Positions 1-8,479 are shown, counted from the stretch's first letter. The stretch is DNA of 28,377 nt from CAYMLQ01 sp964390795 (GCA_964390795.1 CAYMLQ010000037.1:1-28377); one strand, 5' to 3'. The notes: a model not told the origin generated them from the sequence alone. Program-made: numbers and translations.

Positions 1-127
1 CCACCGAGGTCGGAACCTCGATGGTCGGGGCCAGAAAGTCCGCAACCGGCATGATGGCGGACTGCGCCGCGCCCTGCGCGAACTCGCGCAGGACCGGGCT
101 CGCACTGATGTCACTCAAACGACTCAT
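1..127 (-). CDS. Phage capsid-like protein, N-terminal fragment
   Basis: Only the first 42 codons lie in the window; the gene runs off the left edge. The ATG at 127 follows an AGGAGG ribosome binding site, so the start is well supported. The peptide begins MSRLSDISASPVL and continues with a FAQGAAQ segment and an ADFLAPTIEVPTS segment. That style (conserved Ala/Gln-rich start, then a statement of 'ADFLAP..VPT') resembles the N-terminus of tailed-phage major capsid proteins. The gene immediately upstream (154-1065) looks like a capsid accessory protein, an order common in phage head modules. The capsid assignment is an inference from this short stretch and the neighbour, not from a full domain. 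Confidence 0.55.
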   Translation of the reverse strand, partial: MSRLSDISASPVLREFAQGAAQSAIMPVADFLAPTIEVPTSV

Positions 128-153
128 TTATCTCATCCTCCTGTTAGACCCGG

Positions 154-1065
154 TTAAACACTGTAATAGGTAAAACCAAGCACTTTGACTCCAGACACAT
201 TCGCCACCTTCAGCAAGGCGGACCCCATCATCGAGGCCGAAGAATCCCTCGACAAACGGCAATAGCTCGTCTCGGGGATCTGCACGGGCCTGACCTCTGC
301 CGTGAGATCGCCCGGAGCGATCACGGAAACAGGCACGATCACCTGCGTGTTGTCCGGCGGATTGGCCTGCCACAACTTCCAGCAGACCGCGTAAGCGACC
401 TCGTCGATCACTGTCAGCCCGGACACGACGACCCAGGCGATGGCGCTGAAGTTATTGGGCCACGCGTCAAAAGAGGGTCCGGCAAACACCGCGAGGATCA
501 GCCCGATCACGTCATTCCCGCCGGGGGCATTCGCGATCAGGCTCACCGGCACATGGAAAGCGCCGCCGTCCATCCCGGCTTCGCCCTGGGGTCCCACGGC
601 ACCTGCCGCACCCGGCTCACCGTTCGCACCGGGAGCGCCCGCCGCACCCGCCGCGCCTGCCACACCAGCGGCACCGCGTGCGCCGACGCACAGCGGACGC
701 AGCAGCACATGCTGCCCTTCCACGCCATTCTCTTCGGCCATGCCGACCGGCAGCGCCTCGCCGCCGATCACTCCGGCCTCCACGCGCCCATCGCCCTTCG
801 CCACCAGAAGGTCGCCCGCCTCGCACGTCCCCGCCAGCTTGACCCGGCAGTTGCCCGCGCTCGTGAGCGGCACCGCCCCGCACAGGTAGCCCGTATCCGC
901 ACCGCAGATCACGACATAAGGCGTGATGTCGGCAGCCGAAGTCGGAAGCACGAGGTCACCGCCGCTGTTCAGCTTCACGAGGCAACCCACCTTCAGCGAC
1001 AGATCCTCTCCCGCCGCAAACCCGACGCCGCCGAAACGGCAGTCGCTCTGTTTCATGTTCAGCAT
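154..1065 (-). CDS. Phage capsid-accessory-like protein with collagen-like repeat
   Basis: A 303-residue protein. The start at 1065 is chosen because a GGGAGGG ribosome binding site lies 8 nt upstream; the open frame extends further but only into the neighbouring partial gene. Residues 1-127 form a small beta-rich, Gly/Val/Ala-rich domain reminiscent of DUF2190-type capsid cement proteins. Residues 128-169 are 14 uninterrupted Gly-X-Y triplets, a collagen-like stalk. Residues 170-303 are an unrecognised globular C-terminal domain. Collagen-like stalks are known in phage tail and fibre proteins and often trimerise. It is followed after 26 nt by the capsid-like gene and preceded by the tail of another gene with a related ending, so it belongs to a phage structural operon. 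Function as a virion decoration or adhesion protein is inferred. Confidence 0.6.
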   Translation of the reverse strand: MLNMKQSDCRFGGVGFAAGEDLSLKVGCLVKLNSGGDLVLPTSAADITPYVVICGADTGYLCGAVPLTSAGNCRVKLAGTCEAGDLLVAKGDGRVEAGVIGGEALPVGMAEENGVEGQHVLLRPLCVGARGAAGVAGAAGAAGAPGANGEPGAAGAVGPQGEAGMDGGAFHVPVSLIANAPGGNDVIGLILAVFAGPSFDAWPNNFSAIAWVVVSGLTVIDEVAYAVCWKLWQANPPDNTQVIVPVSVIAPGDLTAEVRPVQIPETSYCRLSRDSSASMMGSALLKVANVSGVKVLGFTYYSV

Positions 1066-1091
1066 ACAGTCAGCCCTCCCTAAGAATCCGT

Positions 1092-1148
1092 CTACGCCGA
1101 GACCGTCACGTTGCCGATCATGGCCGGGCGGCACAGCACAAGCTGCGC
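1092..1148 (-). pseudogene. 3' end of a truncated phage gene, paralogous to the next one
   Basis: The minus strand reads AQLVLCRPAMIGNVTVSA and then TAG at 1094-1092, stopping 26 nt before the next start codon (1065). The segment LVLCRPAM resembles HVLLRPLC at residues 119-126 of the downstream protein, so it is probably the C-terminus of a related capsid-accessory protein. The rest of the gene is missing, because sequence above about 1150 reads as an ankyrin-repeat gene on the opposite strand. The exact 5' limit of the remnant is uncertain by about 15 nt. Confidence 0.45.
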
Positions 1149-1174
1149 ACGCAGTGGGGGCGCATCGGTTGGAC

Positions 1175-2125
1175 ATGGTGAAACTGATGGTCGAGCACGG
1201 GGCGGACATTGCTTGGGTGGACATGCGCGAGGTTTTCGGAACATACGAGCCCGGACTCATGGACTATTTCATCGAGCAAGGTTCAGACGTCGAGACCGAC
1301 AAGCCTCTCGCGTACGCCTTCTGCCGCAAGATCTACCCCGCGCTTGGCTTCTACAAGCGGTACAAAGAGCGGTTTCCCAATTTGAAGGAACAGGCAAACA
1401 TCGCATTGCGGCATCACTGTAACAAGTGGAACTTGAAATGGGTGTCGCTTATGCTTTGGCTCGGGGCAGACCCATATTCGAGGGGGGAGCGCGACCCGGA
1501 TGATTCTGACGATAGTGACGCATCGAGTGTTCCGTGGTGCGGGATTGACTACGCGATATCGAATGGACACCCCGAAATACTTGATCTCAGGCAGGTCGGT
1601 TATCGGCCTCAACATCCGGATGCGGTCAAGTTGCTCAAATTCGCCAGCGAGCATGGCGATCTTGTGGCGGTGGACAAACTGCTTAGCCACGGCTACCGGC
1701 CTAACGACAGACCGGACGGCACGTCGTCGCTGATCTCCGGTGAGCAGATGAGACCGATCTCTTACTGGCAGTGGTTGGACCTCAAGAATTTCAAAGGTGA
1801 ACACAGGTTTAACTGGGATGAGTCCGTCGAAAAGTTAAAAGTTTTGGCACTCCTTCTGAAAAATGGCGCAAGGTGGCGGCCGGCGGACAAGGCGGAGATC
1901 ATATCGATGCGGAAATCTTTGAAAGAGTCGCCGCCTGATTTTTCTGCTGAGTTTGTATGGTTGATGGCCAAGTATCAGGCGTGCGAGCGAGGTGTGATGA
2001 AAATGCTTTTCAACCCTGAAGGATTCCGCATACACGTCCACAGCCATTTGGGGCGGATCATTGATCTGATCGACCGGTTGCCGGAAGTGCTGCCGAATGG
2101 TTGCGATCCGATAGAAAAATTTTAG
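1175..2125 (+). CDS. Ankyrin-repeat protein, 5'-truncated
   Basis: The product from the first in-frame ATG after the junction is 316 residues. It opens in the middle of an ankyrin helix pair (DMVKLMVEHGADI); similar segments recur, for example LLSHGYRPND and LALLLKNGARW, and the C-terminal third is a long non-repeat region (SAEFVWLMAKY). No ribosome binding site precedes 1175 and the consensus ankyrin frame already exists upstream of it (HRLDMVK), so the natural start has been lost. The coding sequence is visibly more A/T-rich than the metabolic genes to the right. Ankyrin repeats mediate protein binding; no enzyme domain is seen. It ends 71 nt before the AbiE antitoxin start. Whether it is expressed is unknown and it may be a pseudogene. 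Confidence 0.6.
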   Translation: MVKLMVEHGADIAWVDMREVFGTYEPGLMDYFIEQGSDVETDKPLAYAFCRKIYPALGFYKRYKERFPNLKEQANIALRHHCNKWNLKWVSLMLWLGADPYSRGERDPDDSDDSDASSVPWCGIDYAISNGHPEILDLRQVGYRPQHPDAVKLLKFASEHGDLVAVDKLLSHGYRPNDRPDGTSSLISGEQMRPISYWQWLDLKNFKGEHRFNWDESVEKLKVLALLLKNGARWRPADKAEIISMRKSLKESPPDFSAEFVWLMAKYQACERGVMKMLFNPEGFRIHVHSHLGRIIDLIDRLPEVLPNGCDPIEKF

Positions 2126-2134
2126 CGAATCGTC

Positions 2135-2187
2135 TGTCCAATAAAACGGCTTGTCCAATGCTATTGGATAGGATAAAGTATTGGACA
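2135..2187. promoter_or_regulatory. Nested four-site inverted-repeat operator upstream of abiE
   Basis: Four copies of the 9-mer TGTCCAATA (or a one- or two-base variant) are arranged with exact symmetry. Forward copies are at 2135-2143 and 2152-2160; inverted copies are at 2162-2170 and 2179-2187. Neighbouring same-orientation copies are 17 bp apart, and both inner and outer pairs share one dyad centre at 2161. The outer pair is a perfect inverted repeat. AbiEi antitoxins of type IV systems are known to repress their own operon by binding inverted repeats in the promoter, so this is the expected binding site in position and form. The binding itself is inferred. Confidence 0.8.
2151..2179 (+). 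promoter_or_regulatory. Candidate abiE promoter inside the operator
   Basis: A possible -35 TTGTCC (2151-2156) and -10 TAAAGT (2174-2179) are separated by 17 bp and lie entirely within the operator. Transcription would begin near 2186, leaving an untranslated leader of roughly 10 nt before the ATG at 2197. This is a weak consensus match; its placement within the dyad is the main support. Confidence 0.35.
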
Positions 2188-2196
2188 TCAACGGCT

Positions 2197-3258
2197 ATGA
2201 AAAGAGAATCTGACATCTTCAATTTGGCTGCGCGGTCCGTAAAGGATTGGGCTGACTTGTCGTGCGCAAAGTCTGGCAAGCCGGTGACGGCCGCCATAGC
2301 TGGTCGGTTCGATGGAGTCGCCGATATCCGGGTTGGCGGACAGTGCATCCGGGAGCCCTATATCGTGAGGTCTTCGCTTGGTCCCGACACCGTTCATCTG
2401 CTTTCCGTGCTGCGGAGGGAGAGTTCGGGCGGGCTGTTGCTGGTGGCGTCTCACGTGAATGACCGGACAGGGGACTTGCTCCGGTCGGCAGACGTGCATT
2501 TCATGGACACGGACGGGAATGTGTTCCTGGCCGGCAACGGCATCCATGTGCTGGTTACCGGTCGGCGGAATCGCGGCGTGGCTATCAAGGCCGACGGCGC
2601 TTCGGTTGACCGCGCCTTTCATCCCAGCGGGCTGTGCCTGCTCTTCCATCTGCTGACCGATCCCGCTTTGAATTCAGGAAAGCCGGGGACGGCTCTGGTC
2701 GACAAGACCTATCGCGAGATCAGCGCGGTGACGGGGATGTCCCATAGCACGATCGGGTGGATCATGGCGGACCTGATCCGGCAGAAGTATGTCATTCAGG
2801 TGTCGCCGGGACACCGGATGCTGGCTGACCGGTTCCGTATCCTGGAGCGTTGGGTGCAGGGGTATATCGGGCGGCTGCGCCCCGGTCTCTTGGTTGAGCG
2901 TTACCGGCCGGCGCGTGCGGACTGGTGGCAGAGCGCCGAGCTGGCCGACGGTTTGTGGTCGGGTGAGACGGCAGCGGCTCTTCTGACGCAGTCGCTCAAA
3001 CCGCAGACGGCCACGGTTTTCGGCGGTAGCCCCTCGCATGATTTTGTGCTGAAGCATTTACTGCAAAAGGACCCGGAGGGGACAGTGGAGTTCCTGAAGC
3101 CGTTTTGGCGCACGCCGCAGGCGCGGGCCGGCGGCAAGCCGTGCGTCCATCCATTATTGGTCTACGCCGATCTGCTGTCGATCGACGACGACCGCACACG
3201 CGAGGTTGCTCAAATTATTTATGACCGCTATCTCCGTACCATCATTGAGACCGCTTGA
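2197..3258 (+). CDS. AbiEi_2-type antitoxin, type IV toxin-antitoxin system
   Basis: A 353-residue protein of the kind found in the AbiEi_2 (PF09952) family, recognised from its layout. An N-terminal half contains SADVHFMDTDGNVFL followed by AFHPSGLCLLFHLL. A winged-helix segment lies around residues 170-200 (YREISAVTGMSHSTIGWIM), and a C-terminal HPLLVYADLL motif (318-327) is followed by IIYDRYL. The antitoxin represses the operon and neutralises the partner nucleotidyltransferase without forming a stable complex in characterised AbiE systems. In-frame ATGs exist at 2158 and 2197; 2197 is chosen because 2158 lies inside the operator/promoter. No clear Shine-Dalgarno is present, consistent with a very short leader. 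The downstream toxin gene overlaps its 3' end by 38 nt. Confidence 0.82.
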   Translation: MKRESDIFNLAARSVKDWADLSCAKSGKPVTAAIAGRFDGVADIRVGGQCIREPYIVRSSLGPDTVHLLSVLRRESSGGLLLVASHVNDRTGDLLRSADVHFMDTDGNVFLAGNGIHVLVTGRRNRGVAIKADGASVDRAFHPSGLCLLFHLLTDPALNSGKPGTALVDKTYREISAVTGMSHSTIGWIMADLIRQKYVIQVSPGHRMLADRFRILERWVQGYIGRLRPGLLVERYRPARADWWQSAELADGLWSGETAAALLTQSLKPQTATVFGGSPSHDFVLKHLLQKDPEGTVEFLKPFWRTPQARAGGKPCVHPLLVYADLLSIDDDRTREVAQIIYDRYLRTIIETA

Positions 3259-4084
3259 AGCCCGCAAGGCGGACGTGCTGCGCAAGGTCAGCCGGGCGCT
3301 CGGGGATTCCGGGGCGCAGCCCATGCTTGTCGGCGCGTTCGCCCGCGACGTTTGGTTCTGGCACCTGAACGGGATTGAGACGGGACGCGCGACCGATGAC
3401 ATTGACATCTCGATGGCGTTCCGCAGTTGGGACGGATTTCGGGAGTTCTCAGAGGCGTTGAAGGCCAGCGGTTTCGAGCAGCCGGACCCCGAGTGTCCTG
3501 AGAAGCTGGTCGACTCTGGAACGGGTCAGAAGCTTGACTTGTTACCGTTCGGCGGCGTTTCCGAAGACGGGCGGTCGATCACTTGGCACGGGAATCAAGC
3601 CCGGTGGGGCATTCTCGGGTTTGAGGACAGCTATCGCTCGGCGGCGATACTGCCATTGGACGTAGAAGGAAGTGCGCAGTTCCGGTTGGCGACATTGCCC
3701 GCGATCGTGACGATCAAGATGATGTCGTTCTATGATCGGCTGGCGGAGCGTAAACGGAAAGACGGGGCCGACATCGGCTTTACAACGGCGCATTATGTGT
3801 CGGTGGGCGACAACGGTGCCCGGCTGGGGCAAGGGCCTGATGCGGACATCATGACGAACGTCGAGGGTGATTTGCACAGGGCTGGCACCATGCTCCCGGG
3901 CCGAGACATGGCGCGGCTGGCGGGACCGGCAACCCATGACGAGATCGTGGGACGATTGCGGGTTGAGGTTGGAAGCCAGTCGAATTGCCCGCTCGCACAG
4001 GAGCTGACGCGTGTGACCAGCGGCAACTTTCAAAGAGCCCGCGGCCTGTTGCGTGACCTGCTCAACGGATACGAATCCGTTTGA
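3221..4084 (+). CDS. AbiEii-like nucleotidyltransferase toxin
   Basis: A 287-residue nucleotidyltransferase-fold protein. Signature elements are visible: GAFARD at residues 38-43, the acidic pair D60 and D62 in TDDIDIS, a third acidic position D106 in KLDLLPF, and a K166...R173...KDGADI (180-185) region matching the later AbiEii motifs. AbiEii/AbiGii toxins are nucleotidyltransferases that stop growth, and related members modify tRNA acceptor ends; the substrate here is not known. The gene overlaps the antitoxin by 38 nt, as usual for translationally coupled AbiE pairs. A TTG at 3206 is an alternative start; the ATG at 3221 is preferred. All acidic residues appear present, so the toxin is probably active. 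Confidence 0.78.
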   Translation: MTAISVPSLRPLEARKADVLRKVSRALGDSGAQPMLVGAFARDVWFWHLNGIETGRATDDIDISMAFRSWDGFREFSEALKASGFEQPDPECPEKLVDSGTGQKLDLLPFGGVSEDGRSITWHGNQARWGILGFEDSYRSAAILPLDVEGSAQFRLATLPAIVTIKMMSFYDRLAERKRKDGADIGFTTAHYVSVGDNGARLGQGPDADIMTNVEGDLHRAGTMLPGRDMARLAGPATHDEIVGRLRVEVGSQSNCPLAQELTRVTSGNFQRARGLLRDLLNGYESV

Positions 4085-4111
4085 TGCGCTAGTCGGGTGG
4101 GACAGAAGAAG

Positions 4112-4513
4112 CTAGGTCTTGGTCAGATGCCAGCCGTTGCCGTACTGGCAGGCGTAGGTCCGGAGTGACACGCCGCTCTCTTTGCGGATGATAGAGGCCC
4201 GGCGCTTGGCGTCCTGCTCGGTTGCGTAGGCGTCCTTCGGCTGGCCGTCGCTCCCGGCGCAGAAAGCGCATTTCTTGGACGGCGTTTGGCGGTTAGCGGG
4301 GGACAGGTGCCACTTTTTGCAGTTCTGGCAGAGATACGGCGTGAGGTGGCGCTTGTATTCGGCGCTGGCGAATTTCGCGGCCTCGCTGGCTTCGCTCTCG
4401 GTGCCGTACTCGGTGAGCGGTTTGCCGGTCTTTTTGCCGGTGCAGGTTTTACTTTTGAGGCTCATGGTTTTCGTGGTAGTAGCCAGACTTATCGCAGGGA
4501 TCAGAACCTGCAT
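4112..4513 (-). CDS. Small protein with duplicated Cys/WH motif (zinc-ribbon-like)
   Basis: About 133 residues, convergent with the AbiE pair. The protein is two copies of a ~48-residue unit: an Ala/Glu/Lys-rich helix, then a YxCQxxxxWHL motif. Copy one reads PYLCQNCKKWHLS; copy two reads TYACQYGNGWHLT and has lost one cysteine. CxxC-type cysteines with WH suggest a small metal-binding fold, possibly nucleic-acid-associated; function is unknown. ATG 4513 has a GAGGAG 10 nt upstream. A second plausible start is ATG 4465, where the conserved unit begins (MSLKSKTCTG) but with no ribosome binding site, giving 117 residues. Its presence next to phage and toxin-antitoxin genes hints at a mobile accessory origin. 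Confidence 0.6.
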   Translation of the reverse strand: MQVLIPAISLATTTKTMSLKSKTCTGKKTGKPLTEYGTESEASEAAKFASAEYKRHLTPYLCQNCKKWHLSPANRQTPSKKCAFCAGSDGQPKDAYATEQDAKRRASIIRKESGVSLRTYACQYGNGWHLTKT

Positions 4514-4609
4514 AATGGACATGCTCCTCAAGCGAAAGAATACGTGGGTTTTCGTGAACAACTATTTTGAGGGCTGCGCGCCGAAGACGATTGAGCATGC
4601 TGAACGGCT

Positions 4610-7600
4610 TTACGGCTCGCTGTCCTGCCAGACCGTCGCGCCGGGAGCGAGCGTCACCCGCTTCAAAAAGACGGGGATGGATGTAAAGGCCGGGTTCGAG
4701 CGAATGGTACAGGTCAGGGCGGCAGACGTCGGGTTGTGAGTCAGGAACCTCACCCGTTGTCTCGTCACCGTATCGACTTCAATCCGGAGGCCGGGGGTGT
4801 CGGCGAGCAGCAGATTCCCGGCTGTGAACGCTACGCTTCCGGTCGCAGGCGGGATGACCGTGCGCAGCGTGTCGGAACCGGCCCCCAGCAGCCTCAGACC
4901 GGCGCCTTCCTCCAGCGCGAGCGGCCAGTCGGGACAGACGCCCCTGACCTCCAGCGGAATCGGCCCGCAGGGCGGCTGCTTCATGGCAAATGATCCGCAA
5001 ACCGCCTGCCCCTCTCCAGCCCGGCAGACGATGTCAGGCCCCGTCCGCACCACCGTGCCCTGCCGCAGCTTCAGATCCGACACTGGCGCGAGAACGCGCG
5101 TCTGCAAGGCTTTCAAATCGCCGGCGGAGCGGAACTCGCCCGGCGCGAGAAAGACCACGTGCCGGAACGTTGCGGACTCTCCCTTCGCAAAAGCGTGCGG
5201 CGGCAGGAAAACGGTCATCCGCTCCCGCGCGATCCGGCCGCCCTCATTGCACGAGAAGACGACGCGCTTGGCCGCCGTGTCGCACGATGCCACAAACAGG
5301 TTGCCGATCTCGTGTGGCCAGATGCCGGCCATTCCTCCGGGGCCGAACGCCGAGTCCGCCGACGCCCCTTGGGCCATCTTCGCGAAGGCGCCTGCCGCAA
5401 CTTCCGCGCCCGAGCCGTCCAGCGCAAGGAAACGCCAGTCGGAAACCAAGTCGGGGCGCACCGCCAAGTCGACCAGCGTGATACGCTTGAGCTCTTCCTG
5501 CCCGACGGCACGCTGGGCCTGAAGCGCGGTCTCAATCAAAACCGCAGTGAGCCCGTTTATAGCCGGGCGATAGGACGTCAAGGTGGTTGTCGAACGGAAG
5601 GCCGCGTTCGTGCGGCTATAGCGGTAACAGAGCTGAGCGGCATCCGGCGAACTCTCCGTGATCCGCAGTTCCGCCCACTGGTGGTTTTCCTCCGGGCGGC
5701 CAAGAAAAGTGAACGATGGGCAGGGATGAAAAAACTTACAGGGCTGGACGATGCCGGTCTCGTCCACCCGCGGCACAAGCTGCGAGGCGTCCCGCATCAC
5801 ACCCAGCTGCCCGCCAGCCTCACCCGTGTGCCAGTAGGAGTGCTGTAGATAGAGCTCGCGCTCATCGAATACGAAGCGCGATGGCGGCTTGAACAAGGTC
5901 GTGATCGTGTTTTGATTGTCGGCGCACATGGAGGTGGCGAACGCCCGCGAAACCGCTTGGAAGCGCCCGCTGAAGGCCTCGCTCCCGTCCGCCGCCTCGA
6001 CGTGCAGCAGATACTCAGCGGCGGTCTGCAGCCGCACCGGCTCGGTGACGGAGAACGTGGCCGCGCCAGGGAACCAGCGACGTACGGGATGCCGGTTCGC
6101 ATAGAGCGTGACGCGCGCCAACGCGCCCGTATGCGCCACGTCCAGGTTCAAGACGAACCAGCCCGGCTCGCTGAACAGCAGCCCGCCTCCCGTGCCGTAC
6201 CCGTTGAAATGGTCGTCGGCCGCCTGGAACGCCCGGATCACGGGGCCCGAGGTGACGTGCGTCGCGTGCGCATGCATCGCCACAGCCGCAGGCGAAGGCG
6301 CGGCCGAGAGCGTGAGCCAGCCACGACCGCACGCGCCCGCGATGTCGGCCGCGGTGCGGTACACGCCTGACGCACGCGGCTGCGGCCCGTATCCCGACGC
6401 CAGCAGGTCCGGGTACAGCGCACGGGCGTCGCCGATGAGCGCTCCCCCGTCGCTGAAGGTCATCACATCCAGACCACGCCAGAAGCGCTGGTGCCAAGGC
6501 GCGATGCCGTTCCCGCCGGTCTGTGACAGGGAGGGCGGCGAGCCTTTGCCGCCTGAGTAGGAGCCGCCGAAGAACTTCCAGAACAGCGACGACGGCATGC
6601 CGAAGTCCCCGGCGCCGGGCAACGCCTGCAGCGGCTGAAAGACATAGCCCCTGACCTCTCCGCCCATCCCCATGGATGCGCGCGACTCAGGCCTTTCGAC
6701 GTAGCGGTCAGCAAAGGAGATCCCGGCGAAAACCGCGCACTCCGGCGTGGACGCGGCCGCGCACTCGGCCTGCAGGCTGGAGAACGACGCCGGCGTGTGG
6801 GTGCCGACCGGATCGGTGTAGGCGAGAAAGGCGAGCCCGGCTTGCCTGGCGGAGGCGGCGAGATCGGCCACCGGCGCGCCGCCGTCCGCAGGCGAGCGTG
6901 CGCCGATCAGCCCTTTCCAAACTTTCGGCTGTGGGAAACGGACTGCGAAGCCGTCGTGCAGAGCGTCGAACGCGTCGGCTATTTCATCCGCATCCATCGC
7001 TACGGCATGCCCGCTCTCGAACAGCCAGAGCTCGTTGATCGCGGAGAAAAGGCCCGTGCCGCCCGCGCCCCGCGCAAAGACGATGTCGAGGTTTCCGCCC
7101 GCATCAGGCATCAGGTCCCCGATGCGGACAAAACGCGGGCCTTGCTCGCGCTGCAGGCAGGGCAGCGGATACTGGAACGTCCGTCCGCCGACCGTTGCTG
7201 ACAGGTCGCGACCGATTCCCGAATCGAAACTCCAGAGCAGGAGCCCGATCTCATACCGCCGCTGACCATCCAGGCCGCTGAAGCGGTAGGTTGTTGGCCG
7301 GTCGCCGATGCCGCGGGCGTTAGAGGCGGTGATGTGGAACATCTCCTTCCCTGGAGAGCGCACCAGCTCGCCGCTGGCCGCATCGAGACAGCCGCGCCCA
7401 CGTCCGGGCGTGTACGGAAGATCCGAAAGCGCGCCGCAGTCGATCATGCTGCGGATGCCATATCCGGCAGGGAGGAAACAGGTCAGCACCTGCCGGTACC
7501 AGGCCTTCTTCTCCGTGGCGACAGGCACCTCGCTCCCCTGCATCGGCAGGCCCGCAGATTCAGCCGGGACGGCAGGGCCGCGGCCGTCACGGAAGGCTGA

Positions 7601-8479
7601 CTCTGCGGCCAGCCGCGCCAGCAGGCCGGACATCAGGCGCAGGCCTCCATTCTTCAGGACAAAGCCGTCGCCGAACGCCCAGTGGCAGGCCTCCCATATG
7701 AAATACTCGGAGGAGGTGGTGAAGAGCGCAAACCGTCCCTTGCCGACCGAGCGCACGGCCAGCACAGGGGCGCGCGCGGGCCACCGCCCCGGCTGCCTCG
7801 CGCCCTTCAGCCATGCGTCGCGCGGATAAGACGCCGTGTCCTCTCCCGACGTGACCAGCACCTGCCAGTCGCCGGACAAAGTTGCCGTGTGGGTGCGGAT
7901 GTAGGCGTCCGTAAAGTCCAGCGGCAGGTATAGCTCTTCCGCCCCGCCCGTGTACGGCGACGGAGCAATGTCCGCCGTGCGCAGATAGCGGTAGCCGAGG
8001 ATGCGCGTCAGCGTGCGCTCGCGGGCGTCGTTGCGCGGAACCTCCCTGAGGAGTTCGGCGCCAAACCGCTTCAGAAAGGGATTCTGCATCTGCGCAAAAT
8101 CGGCCGTGCCGTAATAGCTGGGCCCAGAGAAAAAGAGAAACGAACCGCCGTCGAGCAGGTAGGCTTCGATGCGCTCGCCAAAGGGCCCGCTGAAGACCGA
8201 GGTGCCCTGATGCAACTGCGAGAGCATGCCGACCACCACCGGGAAGCGCCGCAGCGTCTCGGCCGAGACCTTCTCGTAATAGTCGAAGCTAAGGGCGAAG
8301 CCCGCGCCACGATAGAGCGCCAGCGCGTTGGTTTCGATATCGGTCAGACCCTGCGTCCGCGTGTCCCATGTGGCGAGGCACAGGACAGGAACCGGCGCCG
8401 GCGCAGAGTCAGCCGCCTGAAGCGCGCCAACCACAAGAACAGCGGCTAGCGCCCGGCTCAGGCATGAGTCCATACGCAT
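4610..8479 (-). CDS. Large secreted protein with degenerate PHP-like region
   Basis: A 1289-residue protein with a signal peptide (SRALAAVLVVGALQA, cleavage near residue 23). Residues ~30-300 look like a class-I-amidotransferase/ThuA-type alpha/beta domain (LSFDYYEKVSAETLRRFPVVV, then SFLFFSGPSYYG). Residues ~525-800 resemble a PHP phosphoesterase region, but the usual TDH metal motif reads YTDP (LAFLAYTDPVGTH), so catalysis there is doubtful. The C-terminal 450 residues are beta-sandwich-like. No firm family assignment is possible. The start follows the stop of the upstream gene by 3 nt (TAA CGG ATG), with only a weak AACGGA ribosome site; ATG 8473 is a near alternative. It is likely translationally coupled to the repeat protein and exported with it. 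Confidence 0.65.
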   Translation of the reverse strand: MRMDSCLSRALAAVLVVGALQAADSAPAPVPVLCLATWDTRTQGLTDIETNALALYRGAGFALSFDYYEKVSAETLRRFPVVVGMLSQLHQGTSVFSGPFGERIEAYLLDGGSFLFFSGPSYYGTADFAQMQNPFLKRFGAELLREVPRNDARERTLTRILGYRYLRTADIAPSPYTGGAEELYLPLDFTDAYIRTHTATLSGDWQVLVTSGEDTASYPRDAWLKGARQPGRWPARAPVLAVRSVGKGRFALFTTSSEYFIWEACHWAFGDGFVLKNGGLRLMSGLLARLAAESAFRDGRGPAVPAESAGLPMQGSEVPVATEKKAWYRQVLTCFLPAGYGIRSMIDCGALSDLPYTPGRGRGCLDAASGELVRSPGKEMFHITASNARGIGDRPTTYRFSGLDGQRRYEIGLLLWSFDSGIGRDLSATVGGRTFQYPLPCLQREQGPRFVRIGDLMPDAGGNLDIVFARGAGGTGLFSAINELWLFESGHAVAMDADEIADAFDALHDGFAVRFPQPKVWKGLIGARSPADGGAPVADLAASARQAGLAFLAYTDPVGTHTPASFSSLQAECAAASTPECAVFAGISFADRYVERPESRASMGMGGEVRGYVFQPLQALPGAGDFGMPSSLFWKFFGGSYSGGKGSPPSLSQTGGNGIAPWHQRFWRGLDVMTFSDGGALIGDARALYPDLLASGYGPQPRASGVYRTAADIAGACGRGWLTLSAAPSPAAVAMHAHATHVTSGPVIRAFQAADDHFNGYGTGGGLLFSEPGWFVLNLDVAHTGALARVTLYANRHPVRRWFPGAATFSVTEPVRLQTAAEYLLHVEAADGSEAFSGRFQAVSRAFATSMCADNQNTITTLFKPPSRFVFDERELYLQHSYWHTGEAGGQLGVMRDASQLVPRVDETGIVQPCKFFHPCPSFTFLGRPEENHQWAELRITESSPDAAQLCYRYSRTNAAFRSTTTLTSYRPAINGLTAVLIETALQAQRAVGQEELKRITLVDLAVRPDLVSDWRFLALDGSGAEVAAGAFAKMAQGASADSAFGPGGMAGIWPHEIGNLFVASCDTAAKRVVFSCNEGGRIARERMTVFLPPHAFAKGESATFRHVVFLAPGEFRSAGDLKALQTRVLAPVSDLKLRQGTVVRTGPDIVCRAGEGQAVCGSFAMKQPPCGPIPLEVRGVCPDWPLALEEGAGLRLLGAGSDTLRTVIPPATGSVAFTAGNLLLADTPGLRIEVDTVTRQRVRFLTHNPTSAALTCTIRSNPAFTSIPVFLKRVTLAPGATVWQDSEP

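Noticed and set aside
1175..4084. Ankyrin gene as a third component of the toxin-antitoxin system
   Set aside because: The AbiE pair has its own operator and promoter after the ankyrin stop, and known AbiE systems have two genes; adjacency alone is not evidence of a joint role.
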